From: UBA11606 sp964513285
Lineage (GTDB): Bacteria > Actinomycetota > Acidimicrobiia > Acidimicrobiales > Aldehydirespiratoraceae
DNA length: 20,456 nt
Reading direction: 5' to 3'
Assembly (NCBI GenBank): GCA_964513285.1
Contig: CAZEML010000058.1
Coordinates: 1-20,456 of the forward strand
The position numbers were made by a program, and so were the translations under genes. Numbering within the stretch: the stretch's first letter is position 1; each line of letters opens with the position of its first letter. The notes beneath the pieces were generated by a model. The model made no database searches and was not told where the DNA came from. It was given only the letters and a program-made list of their open reading frames with translations. Shown one piece after another: positions 14,829 through 20,456 of this stretch.

Positions 14829-17101
14829 CGACGCACCTCCCGCACGACGTCGGACAACGGTGCGCCGCCACCGCGGGACCGGTCGGCACGACCGAGGGCC
14901 AAGACCCCGATCGCGGCGACGACGAGGACCAGAACCTCGCCGAGGGTGTCGAGGCCGCGGACGTCGGTGAGGATCACGTTGACGATGTTGTTGCCGCCGC
15001 CCTCGTCGGCCGCGGCATTGACCAGCTCGGGGTTGGGACCGGCGTCGGGGTCGGTGGAGGCGAGCAGGGCGACGGTGACCGCCGCGCCAACCAGCAGACC
15101 GGTGACGATCCGCACGCCGCGCCAGATCGCGCCGACCGGCGGGAACTCGCTGGTGAGGCGACCGAGACCGATCACGAAGGCGACGACGATGACCGTCTCG
15201 ACGAGCAGCTGGGTCAGCGCGAGATCGGGCGCGCCGTGGATCAGGAACAGCGCGGAGACCCCGAAGCCGACGACGCCGAGGCCGAGAGCCGCGGCGATCC
15301 GGGAGCGGATCACCGCGATCGCGAGGGCCGCCGCCACGATGGCGGCCGCGATGAACGGCTGGGACACCCGATCCCAGGCCCGCCAGTCGTCCGGGTCGAG
15401 CTCACCGATGAACGGGATGGTGGCCAACGAGGCGGTGAGCGCCATGACCACGAGGTAGAAGGGCAAGGAGCCGTGCTGGACCCGGCCGGTGGTCCAGCGG
15501 GCCAGGGCGAGGGTCTGGTCGACGGCTCGGTCGACCGCGTTGGCCCCGACCGGCTCGGGTGGCGAGGCCCGCTTCGAGGTGGCGACGCCGATGACCGCGC
15601 CGCCGGCGACGACCCCCATCGAGATCCAGAAGGCGGGCTTGAAGCCGGGCCACCGCAGCAGTTCGTACTTCGAGGCGCTCGCTTCGAGTTCGACCGCGGC
15701 GGGGATGACCCAGTCGTTGACCAGGTTGAGGGCGACGAACCCGAGCACGGTCGCGACGGCCAAGACCACCGAGGGCCCCTCCATCAGCGGACGGCGGGGC
15801 TTGACCTCGGTGGGTTCGCCCCGGTCGGCGAAGAGCATCAGCACGAGACGCGTCGTGTAGGCCACGGTGAGGATCGAGCCGATCACGATCAGGATGAGCA
15901 TGGCGTCGCCGCCGGCGCCCTTGGCCCCGAGGCCGGCTTCGATCGCGGCTTCCTTCGCCGGGAAGCCCAAAAGCGGCGGCACGCCCGCCATCGAGAGCCC
16001 GGCGACGACCATCACCGCGAACGCGACCGGCATCGATCGGCGGAGTCCGCTCAGCTCGCGGACGTCGCGCGTGCCGGTGCGGACGTCGATCTCACCGACG
16101 ACCATGAACAGCGGCGCCTTGAACAGCGCGTGAGCGAAGATGAGGGACACGCCGGCGAACATCGCCTTGCCGGAGCCGTACGACATGAGGGCGGTCATCA
16201 GGCCGAGCTGGCTCACCGTGCCCCAGGCCAGGATCAGCTTGCCGTCGGCGTGACGGAGCGCACCGATCCCGCCCCACACCATGGTGATGAGGCCGACGGT
16301 GACGCCGATGCCGGTCCAGGTCGGCACGTCGACGAACACCGACGAGCCGAGTCCGAGCAAGACGATGCCGGCCTTGACCATCGTCGCGGAGTGGAGATAA
16401 GCGGACACCGGCGTCGGTGCGGCCATCGCGCCCGGCAGCCACACGTGGAACGGCACCTGCGCGGACTTGGTCAGCGCGCCGGCGAGTACGAGCACCGCGG
16501 CGACCGCGCCGGCGCTTCCTTCGACCGTTCCCATCTCGTCGAAAATCGAGGTGCCGGTCTCGTCGACGAGGACGAGGAACCCGGCGAGGAGCGCCAGACC
16601 ACCCGAGACGGTGATGAGGAGGGCACGCCGGGCGGCCGCGTGGGCGACCGGGTCGGTGGTCTTGGTGCCGACGAGCAGGAACGACGTGACGCTCGTGGCC
16701 TCCCAGAAGAAGAAGAGGGTCCAGACGTCCGCGGCCCACACCAGCCCGACCATCGAGCCGCTGAACGCGAGGAGCGCCGCGGCGAAGGGGGCCTTGTCGT
16801 CGGCCACACCGAAGTAGCCGGCGGCGTAGACGAAGACCAGCACCCCGATGCCCGACACGAGCAGGGTGAGCAGCGCGGCGTACGGGCCGACGTCGAAGCG
16901 CACGGTGAGATCGAGCCCTTCGACCCACGTGAACCCCGCGGCCTCGGACTCCTCCTCGCCCAGCCGGGTGATGGCCCAACCGGTCGTCAGGGCGGCCGGA
17001 ATCGCAGCGATGCCGAACGAGACGGCAGCGATCCGTCGAACACCGATTGTGAGCACCAGCGCCACACCGATGAGGTGGGCGACCAGCAGGAACCAGATCA
17101 C
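14825..17101 (-). CDS. mnhA: Mrp antiporter subunit A (NuoL-like, with MbhD/MbhE-type C-terminal domains)
   Basis: This 758-residue membrane protein is the largest Mrp subunit. The N-terminal two thirds is NuoL-like: Glu134 in LFFFWEATSVTSFLLVG, Lys212 in GALTKSAQVPFHVWLPGAMAAPTPVSAYLHS, His237, and Lys243 in SATMVKAGIVLLG are the expected proton-path residues. The C-terminal part carries a DUF4040/MbhD-like piece (FLIHGAPDLALTQLLVETVIVV) and an MbhE-like end (GGGNNIVNVILTDVRGLDTLGEVLVL). The start is GTG at 17101, preceded by GGAG with a 4-nt spacer. It heads the seven-gene operon, whose product exchanges Na+ for protons and supports pH and salt tolerance. A TAGAAT -10 and a palindrome lie about 30-50 nt upstream. 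Confidence 0.96.
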   Translation of the reverse strand: MIWFLLVAHLIGVALVLTIGVRRIAAVSFGIAAIPAALTTGWAITRLGEEESEAAGFTWVEGLDLTVRFDVGPYAALLTLLVSGIGVLVFVYAAGYFGVADDKAPFAAALLAFSGSMVGLVWAADVWTLFFFWEATSVTSFLLVGTKTTDPVAHAAARRALLITVSGGLALLAGFLVLVDETGTSIFDEMGTVEGSAGAVAAVLVLAGALTKSAQVPFHVWLPGAMAAPTPVSAYLHSATMVKAGIVLLGLGSSVFVDVPTWTGIGVTVGLITMVWGGIGALRHADGKLILAWGTVSQLGLMTALMSYGSGKAMFAGVSLIFAHALFKAPLFMVVGEIDVRTGTRDVRELSGLRRSMPVAFAVMVVAGLSMAGVPPLLGFPAKEAAIEAGLGAKGAGGDAMLILIVIGSILTVAYTTRLVLMLFADRGEPTEVKPRRPLMEGPSVVLAVATVLGFVALNLVNDWVIPAAVELEASASKYELLRWPGFKPAFWISMGVVAGGAVIGVATSKRASPPEPVGANAVDRAVDQTLALARWTTGRVQHGSLPFYLVVMALTASLATIPFIGELDPDDWRAWDRVSQPFIAAAIVAAALAIAVIRSRIAAALGLGVVGFGVSALFLIHGAPDLALTQLLVETVIVVAFVIGLGRLTSEFPPVGAIWRGVRIVTGLLVGAAVTVALLASTDPDAGPNPELVNAAADEGGGNNIVNVILTDVRGLDTLGEVLVLVVAAIGVLALGRADRSRGGGAPLSDVVREVRR

Positions 17102-17131
17102 AGCGCTCCAGGGGGCGGGGAGGACGGCCCG

Positions 17132-17137
17132 ATTCTA
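17132..17137 (-). promoter_or_regulatory. -10 element of the mnh operon
   Basis: TAGAAT on the minus strand (5 of 6 matches to TATAAT) ends 30 nt before the mnhA GTG. This predicts a leader of about 24 nt carrying the GGAG ribosome-binding site. The -35 region is not well matched, and an inverted repeat occupies the spacer. Confidence 0.5.
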
Positions 17138-17138
17138 G

Positions 17139-17155
17139 GCATGGGTTCTCCATGC
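17139..17155. promoter_or_regulatory. Palindrome in the mnh promoter spacer
   Basis: GCATGG-GTTCT-CCATGC is a perfect 6-bp inverted repeat lying directly upstream of the -10, in the spacer where a bound regulator would interfere with or remodel the promoter. It is a candidate operator for the Mrp operon. It does not match the dyad in front of the winged-helix gene. Confidence 0.45.
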
Positions 17156-17192
17156 GCTTCGGATCGAGCGAGAGACGTCAGATACTCTTCAA

Positions 17193-17221
17193 TTGACATA
17201 CTTGAGTAGGTGTATTATAGA
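17193..17221 (+). promoter_or_regulatory. Near-consensus promoter facing away from the mnh operon
   Basis: A perfect -35 TTGACA (17193-17198), a 17-nt spacer and TATAGA (17216-17221) are followed by 6 nt and an ATG at 17228. The region is a conspicuous AT-rich island. It also contains the palindrome TCAATTGA (17189-17196), which overlaps the -35, and TACT-TG-AGTA (17199-17208) in the spacer, both possible operator elements. An alternative -10, TATTAT (17213-17218), would leave only a 14-nt spacer. Confidence 0.6.
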
Positions 17222-17227
17222 TGAGGC

Positions 17228-17269
17228 ATGTCCCCCATCCCCCTCCATCCGGCAGGACGGCGGCGATGA
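17228..17269 (+). CDS. Possible 13-residue leaderless upstream reading frame
   Basis: An ATG lies 6 nt after the predicted -10 and opens a 13-codon frame (MSPIPLHPAGRRR). Its TGA overlaps the ATG of the next gene as ATGA (17266-17269). The layout suggests ribosomes that load on the leaderless start and then re-initiate on the microprotein gene. The three Arg codons are CGG, CGG and CGA. Peptide function is unknown and the frame is short enough to be chance; the fit of promoter, start and overlap is what makes it worth listing. Confidence 0.35.
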   Translation: MSPIPLHPAGRRR

Positions 17270-17445
17270 CTGCCGCCATCCTGCTGGTCTGGATTCTGAG
17301 TGGCATCCTCGCCGCACGCGTGACCTCCGCCGATCGCGCGTGGTGGCGGTGGGCGCCCGTCTCGATGTACTTCGGCCCGTTCTGGCTTACCGTTGCTGCT
17401 GAGCAGCGCCGCCATCATGCTGCTGATCCGATTCGCGGGCTCTGA
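17266..17445 (+). CDS. Small two-helix membrane protein, unknown function
   Basis: The product has 59 residues. A first hydrophobic segment (AAILLVWILSGILAARV, about 3-19) is followed by a short loop with aromatic and charged residues (ADRAWWRWAP). A second segment (VSMYFGPFWLTVAAE, about 32-46) and a basic tail (QRRHH) follow. I recognise no family. An AGGA at about 17254-17257 could serve as ribosome-binding site. An in-frame ATG at 17221 would add 15 residues but lies inside the predicted -10, so it should not be transcribed. The gene overlaps the upstream 13-codon frame and precedes the winged-helix gene by 31 nt. Its position opposite the Mrp operon suggests, without proof, a link to ion homeostasis or to the regulator. 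Confidence 0.55.
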   Translation: MTAAILLVWILSGILAARVTSADRAWWRWAPVSMYFGPFWLTVAAEQRRHHAADPIRGL

Positions 17446-17446
17446 G

Positions 17447-17469
17447 ACCTCTCTTCCAAGAGGTATGAT
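17447..17469 (+). promoter_or_regulatory. Promoter and palindrome of the winged-helix gene
   Basis: ACCTCT-CTTCCA-AGAGGT (17447-17464) is a perfect 6-bp inverted repeat with a 6-nt centre. It ends on the first base of a TATGAT -10 (17464-17469), which is followed by 7 nt and the ATG at 17477, so the mRNA would be leaderless. A dimeric regulator bound here would mask the promoter, so autoregulation by the downstream winged-helix protein is a natural guess. Confidence 0.5.
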
Positions 17470-17476
17470 GCGGTCG

Positions 17477-17776
17477 ATGGATCTGCACGCGCCCGAGCCC
17501 GACGTCCCGTCGTGGACGTTCCTGACCAACCACGCTCACGTTCTCATCGCGATCGCGCGCGATCCCGAGCTGCGTCAGCGCGACATCGCCCACGCGGTCG
17601 GCATCACGGTCGGTGCGGTGCAGAAGATCATCAACGAGCTCGAGCGCGGCGGCTACCTCCGTCACGAACGGGTCGGCCGGCGCAACACCTACGAGGTCCT
17701 GAGCGACCTCCCGCTCCGTCACCCGCTCGAGGCGCACCGGACGATCGGCGACCTCATCACCACCCTCGACGAGTGA
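17477..17776 (+). CDS. Winged helix-turn-helix transcriptional regulator (MarR/ArsR-like fold)
   Basis: The product is a compact 99-residue DNA-binding protein. The core after PSWTFLTNHAHVLIAIARDPEL (11-32) is the helix-turn-helix LRQRDIAHAVGITVGAVQKIINELERGGYL (32-61), then a wing rich in basic residues (RHERVGRRNTYEVL, 62-75) and a short C-terminal helix (HPLEAHRTIGDLITTL). This family of small actinobacterial regulators has no recognisable ligand domain and no cysteines here. The ATG at 17477 was chosen over the upstream in-frame ATG at 17393, because the latter overlaps the microprotein gene and the predicted leaderless promoter fits 17477. Candidate targets are its own palindrome and the mnh or microprotein promoters. 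Confidence 0.82.
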   Translation: MDLHAPEPDVPSWTFLTNHAHVLIAIARDPELRQRDIAHAVGITVGAVQKIINELERGGYLRHERVGRRNTYEVLSDLPLRHPLEAHRTIGDLITTLDE

Positions 17777-17794
17777 GCACGAGCGGCGTGCTCA
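17774..17794. terminator. Bidirectional hairpin spanning two stop codons
   Basis: TGAGCACG, loop AGCGG, CGTGCTCA is a perfect 8-bp stem. Its left arm begins with the TGA of the winged-helix gene and its right arm ends with the complement of the TGA of the convergent flavoprotein gene. It should terminate both transcripts. Confidence 0.65.
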
Positions 17795-17810
17795 ACCGAG
17801 CTGGTTGAGC
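17790..17810. terminator. Second, overlapping hairpin at the convergent junction
   Basis: GCTCAACC, loop GAGCT, GGTTGAGC is a perfect 8-bp stem inside the last codons of the flavoprotein gene. It shares GCTCA with the first hairpin, so the two structures are mutually exclusive in one RNA. Confidence 0.5.
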
Positions 17811-19171
17811 GCATCTTCGATGCCTCGCCAGAACGTCGGGTACGCATAGATCATCGAACGCAAGGTCGCCACCGGCACCTCGGCGTGCACCGCCAGGGCC
17901 AGCAGGGCGATCATCTCGCCGCCGTGCGGGCCGGCGGTCGTGGCCCCGACGACGACGCCGCGGTCACGGTCGATCACGATCTTGATCACGCCCTCGTTCC
18001 CGGCGCCGTGCAACCAACCCCGGGCGGTGTGGGCGACGTTCTGGACGACGGCGACGACGTCGATCCCCGCGGCCGTGGCCGCGGCCTCGGTCAGGCCGAC
18101 CGACCCGACCTCGGGGTCGGTGAACGTCGCCCGAGACATCGCGGCATAGTCCGCGCCCTCGTGTGCCTCACCGAGGACCGACGAGATCGCGATTCCCGCC
18201 TGGTACATCCCGACGTGGGTGAAGAGTCCTTCACCGGTCGCGTCGCCCACCGACCAGAGCCCGTCGGCGACGCGCAGGTGCGCGTCGGTCTCGAGTCGGC
18301 GAGCGTCCTCGGGCACGCCGTAGTGCTGGAGCCCGAGGCCGCGGACATTGATCGACCGGCCGGTGGCCACGAGCAGGCGCTCGGCGCGGAGCTCGGTCCC
18401 ATCCTCGAGTTCGACCACGGCCTGTTCGCCATCGGCGCGCACCGCGGTCGCCCGGACCCCGGTGTGCACCGCGATGCCCTCGGCTTCCCAGGCTGACCGC
18501 ACGACCTCGCTCGCCTCGGGCTCCTCGTTCGGGAGGACCCGATCGAGCGCTTCGACAACGGTGACCTCGGCACCGAACCGGCGCATGACCTGCGCGATCT
18601 CGGCACCGATCGCGCCGGCGCCGAGCACGATCAGCGAGGACGGCACCTCCTTGACCTTCACCACGTCACGGTTCGTCCAGAAGTCGACATCGGCGAGGCC
18701 GGGGATCGGCGGGATCGCCGGCGCGGTCCCGGTGGCGACCACGACGCCGATGGTCGCCTGAAAGCGCTGGCCGGCGACCTCGACGACCCCGGGGGCGACG
18801 ATCTCGCCGCGGCCGCGCACGAAGTGACCACCCTTACCCACGAAGCGGTCGACGGCGACCTGGTCGTTCCAGTCGTCGGTGGCCGACTCGCGGATGCGGT
18901 CGGCGATGGGGGTCCAGTCCGGCTCGACGGTGGCGGTCCCGGCGAAGCCATCGATCCGCCGGGCTTCGGCCAGCAGGTTGGCGCCGCGGATCATCATCTT
19001 GGAGGGGATGCAGCCGTAGTACGGGCACTCGCCGCCGACGAGGTCGGCTTCGATGCCGACGACGTCGAGGCCGCGCTCGGCGAGGGTGCCGGCGACGTGC
19101 TCGCCGGCGGGGCCCAGGCCCACGACGATGATGTCGACGACGGTGGTGGACTGGTCGGTGATTTCGGACAC
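17792..19171 (-). CDS. FAD-dependent pyridine nucleotide-disulfide oxidoreductase
   Basis: This 459-residue flavoprotein belongs to the lipoamide dehydrogenase / mercuric reductase / mycothione reductase group. It has the FAD Rossmann motif GLGPAGEHVAG (18-28) and the redox CxxxxC as Cys49-Cys54 in GGECPYYGCIPSK. The NAD(P) motif is LGAGAIGAEIAQ, followed by an acidic residue (VVEALDR) that favours NADH. The second FAD motif is SVGDAT. The C-terminal His-Glu dyad of lipoamide and glutathione reductases is altered: the expected HPT reads Tyr444-Pro-Thr, while Glu452 remains. A disulfide substrate is therefore uncertain. The GTG at 19171 has GGGAG 7 nt upstream. It is divergent from the YHYH lipoprotein gene. 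Confidence 0.9.
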   Translation of the reverse strand: MSEITDQSTTVVDIIVVGLGPAGEHVAGTLAERGLDVVGIEADLVGGECPYYGCIPSKMMIRGANLLAEARRIDGFAGTATVEPDWTPIADRIRESATDDWNDQVAVDRFVGKGGHFVRGRGEIVAPGVVEVAGQRFQATIGVVVATGTAPAIPPIPGLADVDFWTNRDVVKVKEVPSSLIVLGAGAIGAEIAQVMRRFGAEVTVVEALDRVLPNEEPEASEVVRSAWEAEGIAVHTGVRATAVRADGEQAVVELEDGTELRAERLLVATGRSINVRGLGLQHYGVPEDARRLETDAHLRVADGLWSVGDATGEGLFTHVGMYQAGIAISSVLGEAHEGADYAAMSRATFTDPEVGSVGLTEAAATAAGIDVVAVVQNVAHTARGWLHGAGNEGVIKIVIDRDRGVVVGATTAGPHGGEMIALLALAVHAEVPVATLRSMIYAYPTFWRGIEDALNQLG

Positions 19172-19342
19172 GATGTTCTCCCGTGGTGTTCGTTCGAAGC
19201 CGAAACCACCGCACCCTCGACCCCTCGGCCCGAATGGTCGCCGAGCGGACAGTTGCCCGAGGACGGACTGGGGCGACGAACCTGAACGCGACTGTCAGGA
19301 AGCGGTTGTGGCGTTCTTACCTTTCGTCTCGACCATGAACCC
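19172..19342. other. Intergenic region between the flavoprotein and lipoprotein genes
   Basis: This 171-nt divergent control region carries the ribosome-binding site of the flavoprotein on its left. It also contains a spaced inverted repeat, GAACGC (19284-19289) / GCGTTC (19311-19316), and a possible -10 TACCTT (19318-19323) reading right. No Shine-Dalgarno sequence is visible for the lipoprotein. Confidence 0.4.
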
Positions 19343-20456
19343 ATGCACCTGACCCGAACCCTCTCCCGATTGCTTGCGGTCCTGTTGGCCGTGACGCTGC
19401 TGGCCGCTGCGTGTGGCGGAAGCGGCGACGACACCAGCGCCGACGAAACCACCGCAGGCAGCGACGACACCGCCGAGACCGGCGACGACGAATCTGCCGA
19501 CGGCAGCGACGAAACCGCCGACGTCAGCGAGGACGATCACGACCACGACGATGCCGACCACGATCACGACGACGCCGACCACGACGACGACGCCGACGAG
19601 CCCGACGAGGCGAGTGAGACCAGCGCCGTGGCGCTCGACACGGCGCTCGAGATCGCCAACGCCGACTATCTCGCCGACTACGAGCTGGCCGACGAGGAGT
19701 TCGGCACGATGGTGACGGTCACCGTCGACGGGGAGACCCGGACGATGATGTCGAACTCCCTGCCGAACCACGAGACCGGCGAGTTCCCCAACTCGGGGAA
19801 CCCCAACGAGATCAGCGAGCAGGAACTGGTCTTCGAGTTCCCCTCGACCGGCACTTACACCGGTTCGGCGAGCTTCGCTCAGACCCCGGGCGTGGCCCTC
19901 AACGGGGTCACCTTCGAGCCCGGCACCGCGGAGACCGCGACGTGTGACTCGGGTGAGAACTACCGCATCGAGGCGCTGCAGGACCTCTGGGATCTGGGGT
20001 TGGACTTCAACAACGCCCACGTGCAGCCCGGCGGCCAGTACCACTATCACGGGGTGTCGGAGTTGCTGGTCGACGCGTTCGACAGCGACGAGGATCTCGC
20101 CCTGGTCGGTTTCGCCGCCGACGGATTCTTGATGGTGTACTCCAAGTCCGGGGCCTACGAGTCGAGCTATGTGCTGTCGACCGCCGAGCGCTCCGGCACC
20201 GATTGCCTGATCAGCGGACCGGGCGGCACCGTGGTCGACCTCGAGGGCACCACCCCCGACGGCACCTACACGTCGGACGGCGACTACGTCGACGGCGCCG
20301 GTGACCTCGACGAGTGCAACGGCACCGAGATCGACGGCGAGTACGTCTACTTCCTGACCGACGAGTACCCCTACATCCCTCGCTGCTTGATGGGCGAGGC
20401 CGCAGCCGGCCCCGCCGACGGTGGCGTGGGCGGCGCCGGTCCGGGCCAAGGCGCCG
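19343..20456 (+). CDS. YHYH-domain lipoprotein, cut by the right edge
   Basis: 371 codons are visible with no stop before the window ends. Residues 1-24 form a lipoprotein signal: basic start (LTRTLSR), hydrophobic core, and LLAAAC with Cys24 as the predicted lipidated residue. Next comes an acidic low-complexity linker (25-95) with His/Asp repeats at 64-83 (DDHDHDDADHDHDDADHDDD), which looks suited to binding divalent metal. The rest is a YHYH domain: NSLPNHETGEFPNSGNPN (138-155), FEPGTAE (191-197), NAHVQPGGQYHYHGVSELL (224-242) with the name-giving YHYH at 233-236, then a Tyr/Asp-rich part ending in a Gly/Ala tail. YHYH proteins are exported and largely uncharacterised. The ATG at 19343 is the only one that keeps the signal peptide. 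Confidence 0.88.
   Translation, partial: MHLTRTLSRLLAVLLAVTLLAAACGGSGDDTSADETTAGSDDTAETGDDESADGSDETADVSEDDHDHDDADHDHDDADHDDDADEPDEASETSAVALDTALEIANADYLADYELADEEFGTMVTVTVDGETRTMMSNSLPNHETGEFPNSGNPNEISEQELVFEFPSTGTYTGSASFAQTPGVALNGVTFEPGTAETATCDSGENYRIEALQDLWDLGLDFNNAHVQPGGQYHYHGVSELLVDAFDSDEDLALVGFAADGFLMVYSKSGAYESSYVLSTAERSGTDCLISGPGGTVVDLEGTTPDGTYTSDGDYVDGAGDLDECNGTEIDGEYVYFLTDEYPYIPRCLMGEAAAGPADGGVGGAGPGQGA

Noticed and set aside
12605..17209. Long plus-strand open frames (12605-14350 and 15236-17209) opposite the mnh operon
   Set aside because: Low-complexity Glu/Asp/His/Arg-rich translations with no fold signature; the minus strand carries clear Mrp subunits with perfect junction overlaps.
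17221..17265. Earlier ATG at 17221 for the 59-residue membrane protein
   Set aside because: It lies within the predicted -10 element, so it would not be in the mRNA; the added residues are Pro/Arg-rich and unlike a membrane protein start.
19334..19351. Five-codon frame (MNPCT) overlapping the YHYH start
   Set aside because: Its distance from the candidate -10 is 10 nt and nothing else supports it; chance is likely.
19295..20449. Minus-strand open frame of 384 codons across the YHYH gene
   Set aside because: Val/Gly repeats mirror the Asp/His codons of the lipoprotein; the plus frame has signal peptide, lipobox and YHYH motif.

Overview
This is a high-GC window with dense genes, short gaps, GTG starts and many apparently leaderless promoters. 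It fits a chromosomal segment of an actinomycete. The gene families (mycothiol-era DUF664/DinB protein, Thr-rich-tailed HD-GYP protein, YHYH lipoprotein, complete seven-gene Mrp operon) make class Acidimicrobiia my best guess, but that is an inference and no rRNA is present.

Left part (1-6.4 kb): a partial gene ends at 185. A STAS-domain anti-sigma-antagonist-like gene and a lone receiver-domain gene follow as a divergent pair with matching TACCAT -10 boxes. Next come tRNA-Pro(CGG) with a terminator and a GT-C (GT39/ArnT-like) membrane glycosyltransferase of visibly different base use. A membrane-anchored HD-GYP gene (complement of 2861-4313) is broken by an in-frame TAG and two frameshifts. 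Divergent from it is an ArsR-type regulator plus ArsP-like permease pair with its own operator. A DedA membrane protein follows.

Middle part (6.4-11.3 kb): a DUF664/DinB-like protein and an amidase-signature enzyme are divergent. An acyltransferase-3/SGNH membrane protein and a GntR/UTRA regulator lie on the minus strand, downstream of the Mrp operon.

Right part (11.4-20.5 kb): a complete mrp/mnh cation:proton antiporter operon (A-B-C-D-E-F-G, minus strand) has a 4-nt start/stop overlap at all six junctions. MnhC carries an unusual Asp-rich tail. Upstream, on the plus strand, a near-consensus promoter appears to drive a leaderless 13-codon reading frame. Its stop overlaps the start of a 59-residue two-helix membrane protein, followed by a leaderless winged-helix regulator with a palindrome in its promoter. 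That gene converges on a flavin disulfide-reductase-like gene through two overlapping hairpins that include both stop codons. A YHYH-domain lipoprotein with a His/Asp-rich linker runs off the right end.

The least explained part is the leaderless reading frame / microprotein / winged-helix cluster facing the Mrp operon. The clearest anomalies are the decayed HD-GYP gene, the acidic MnhC tail and the recurrent leaderless start architecture.
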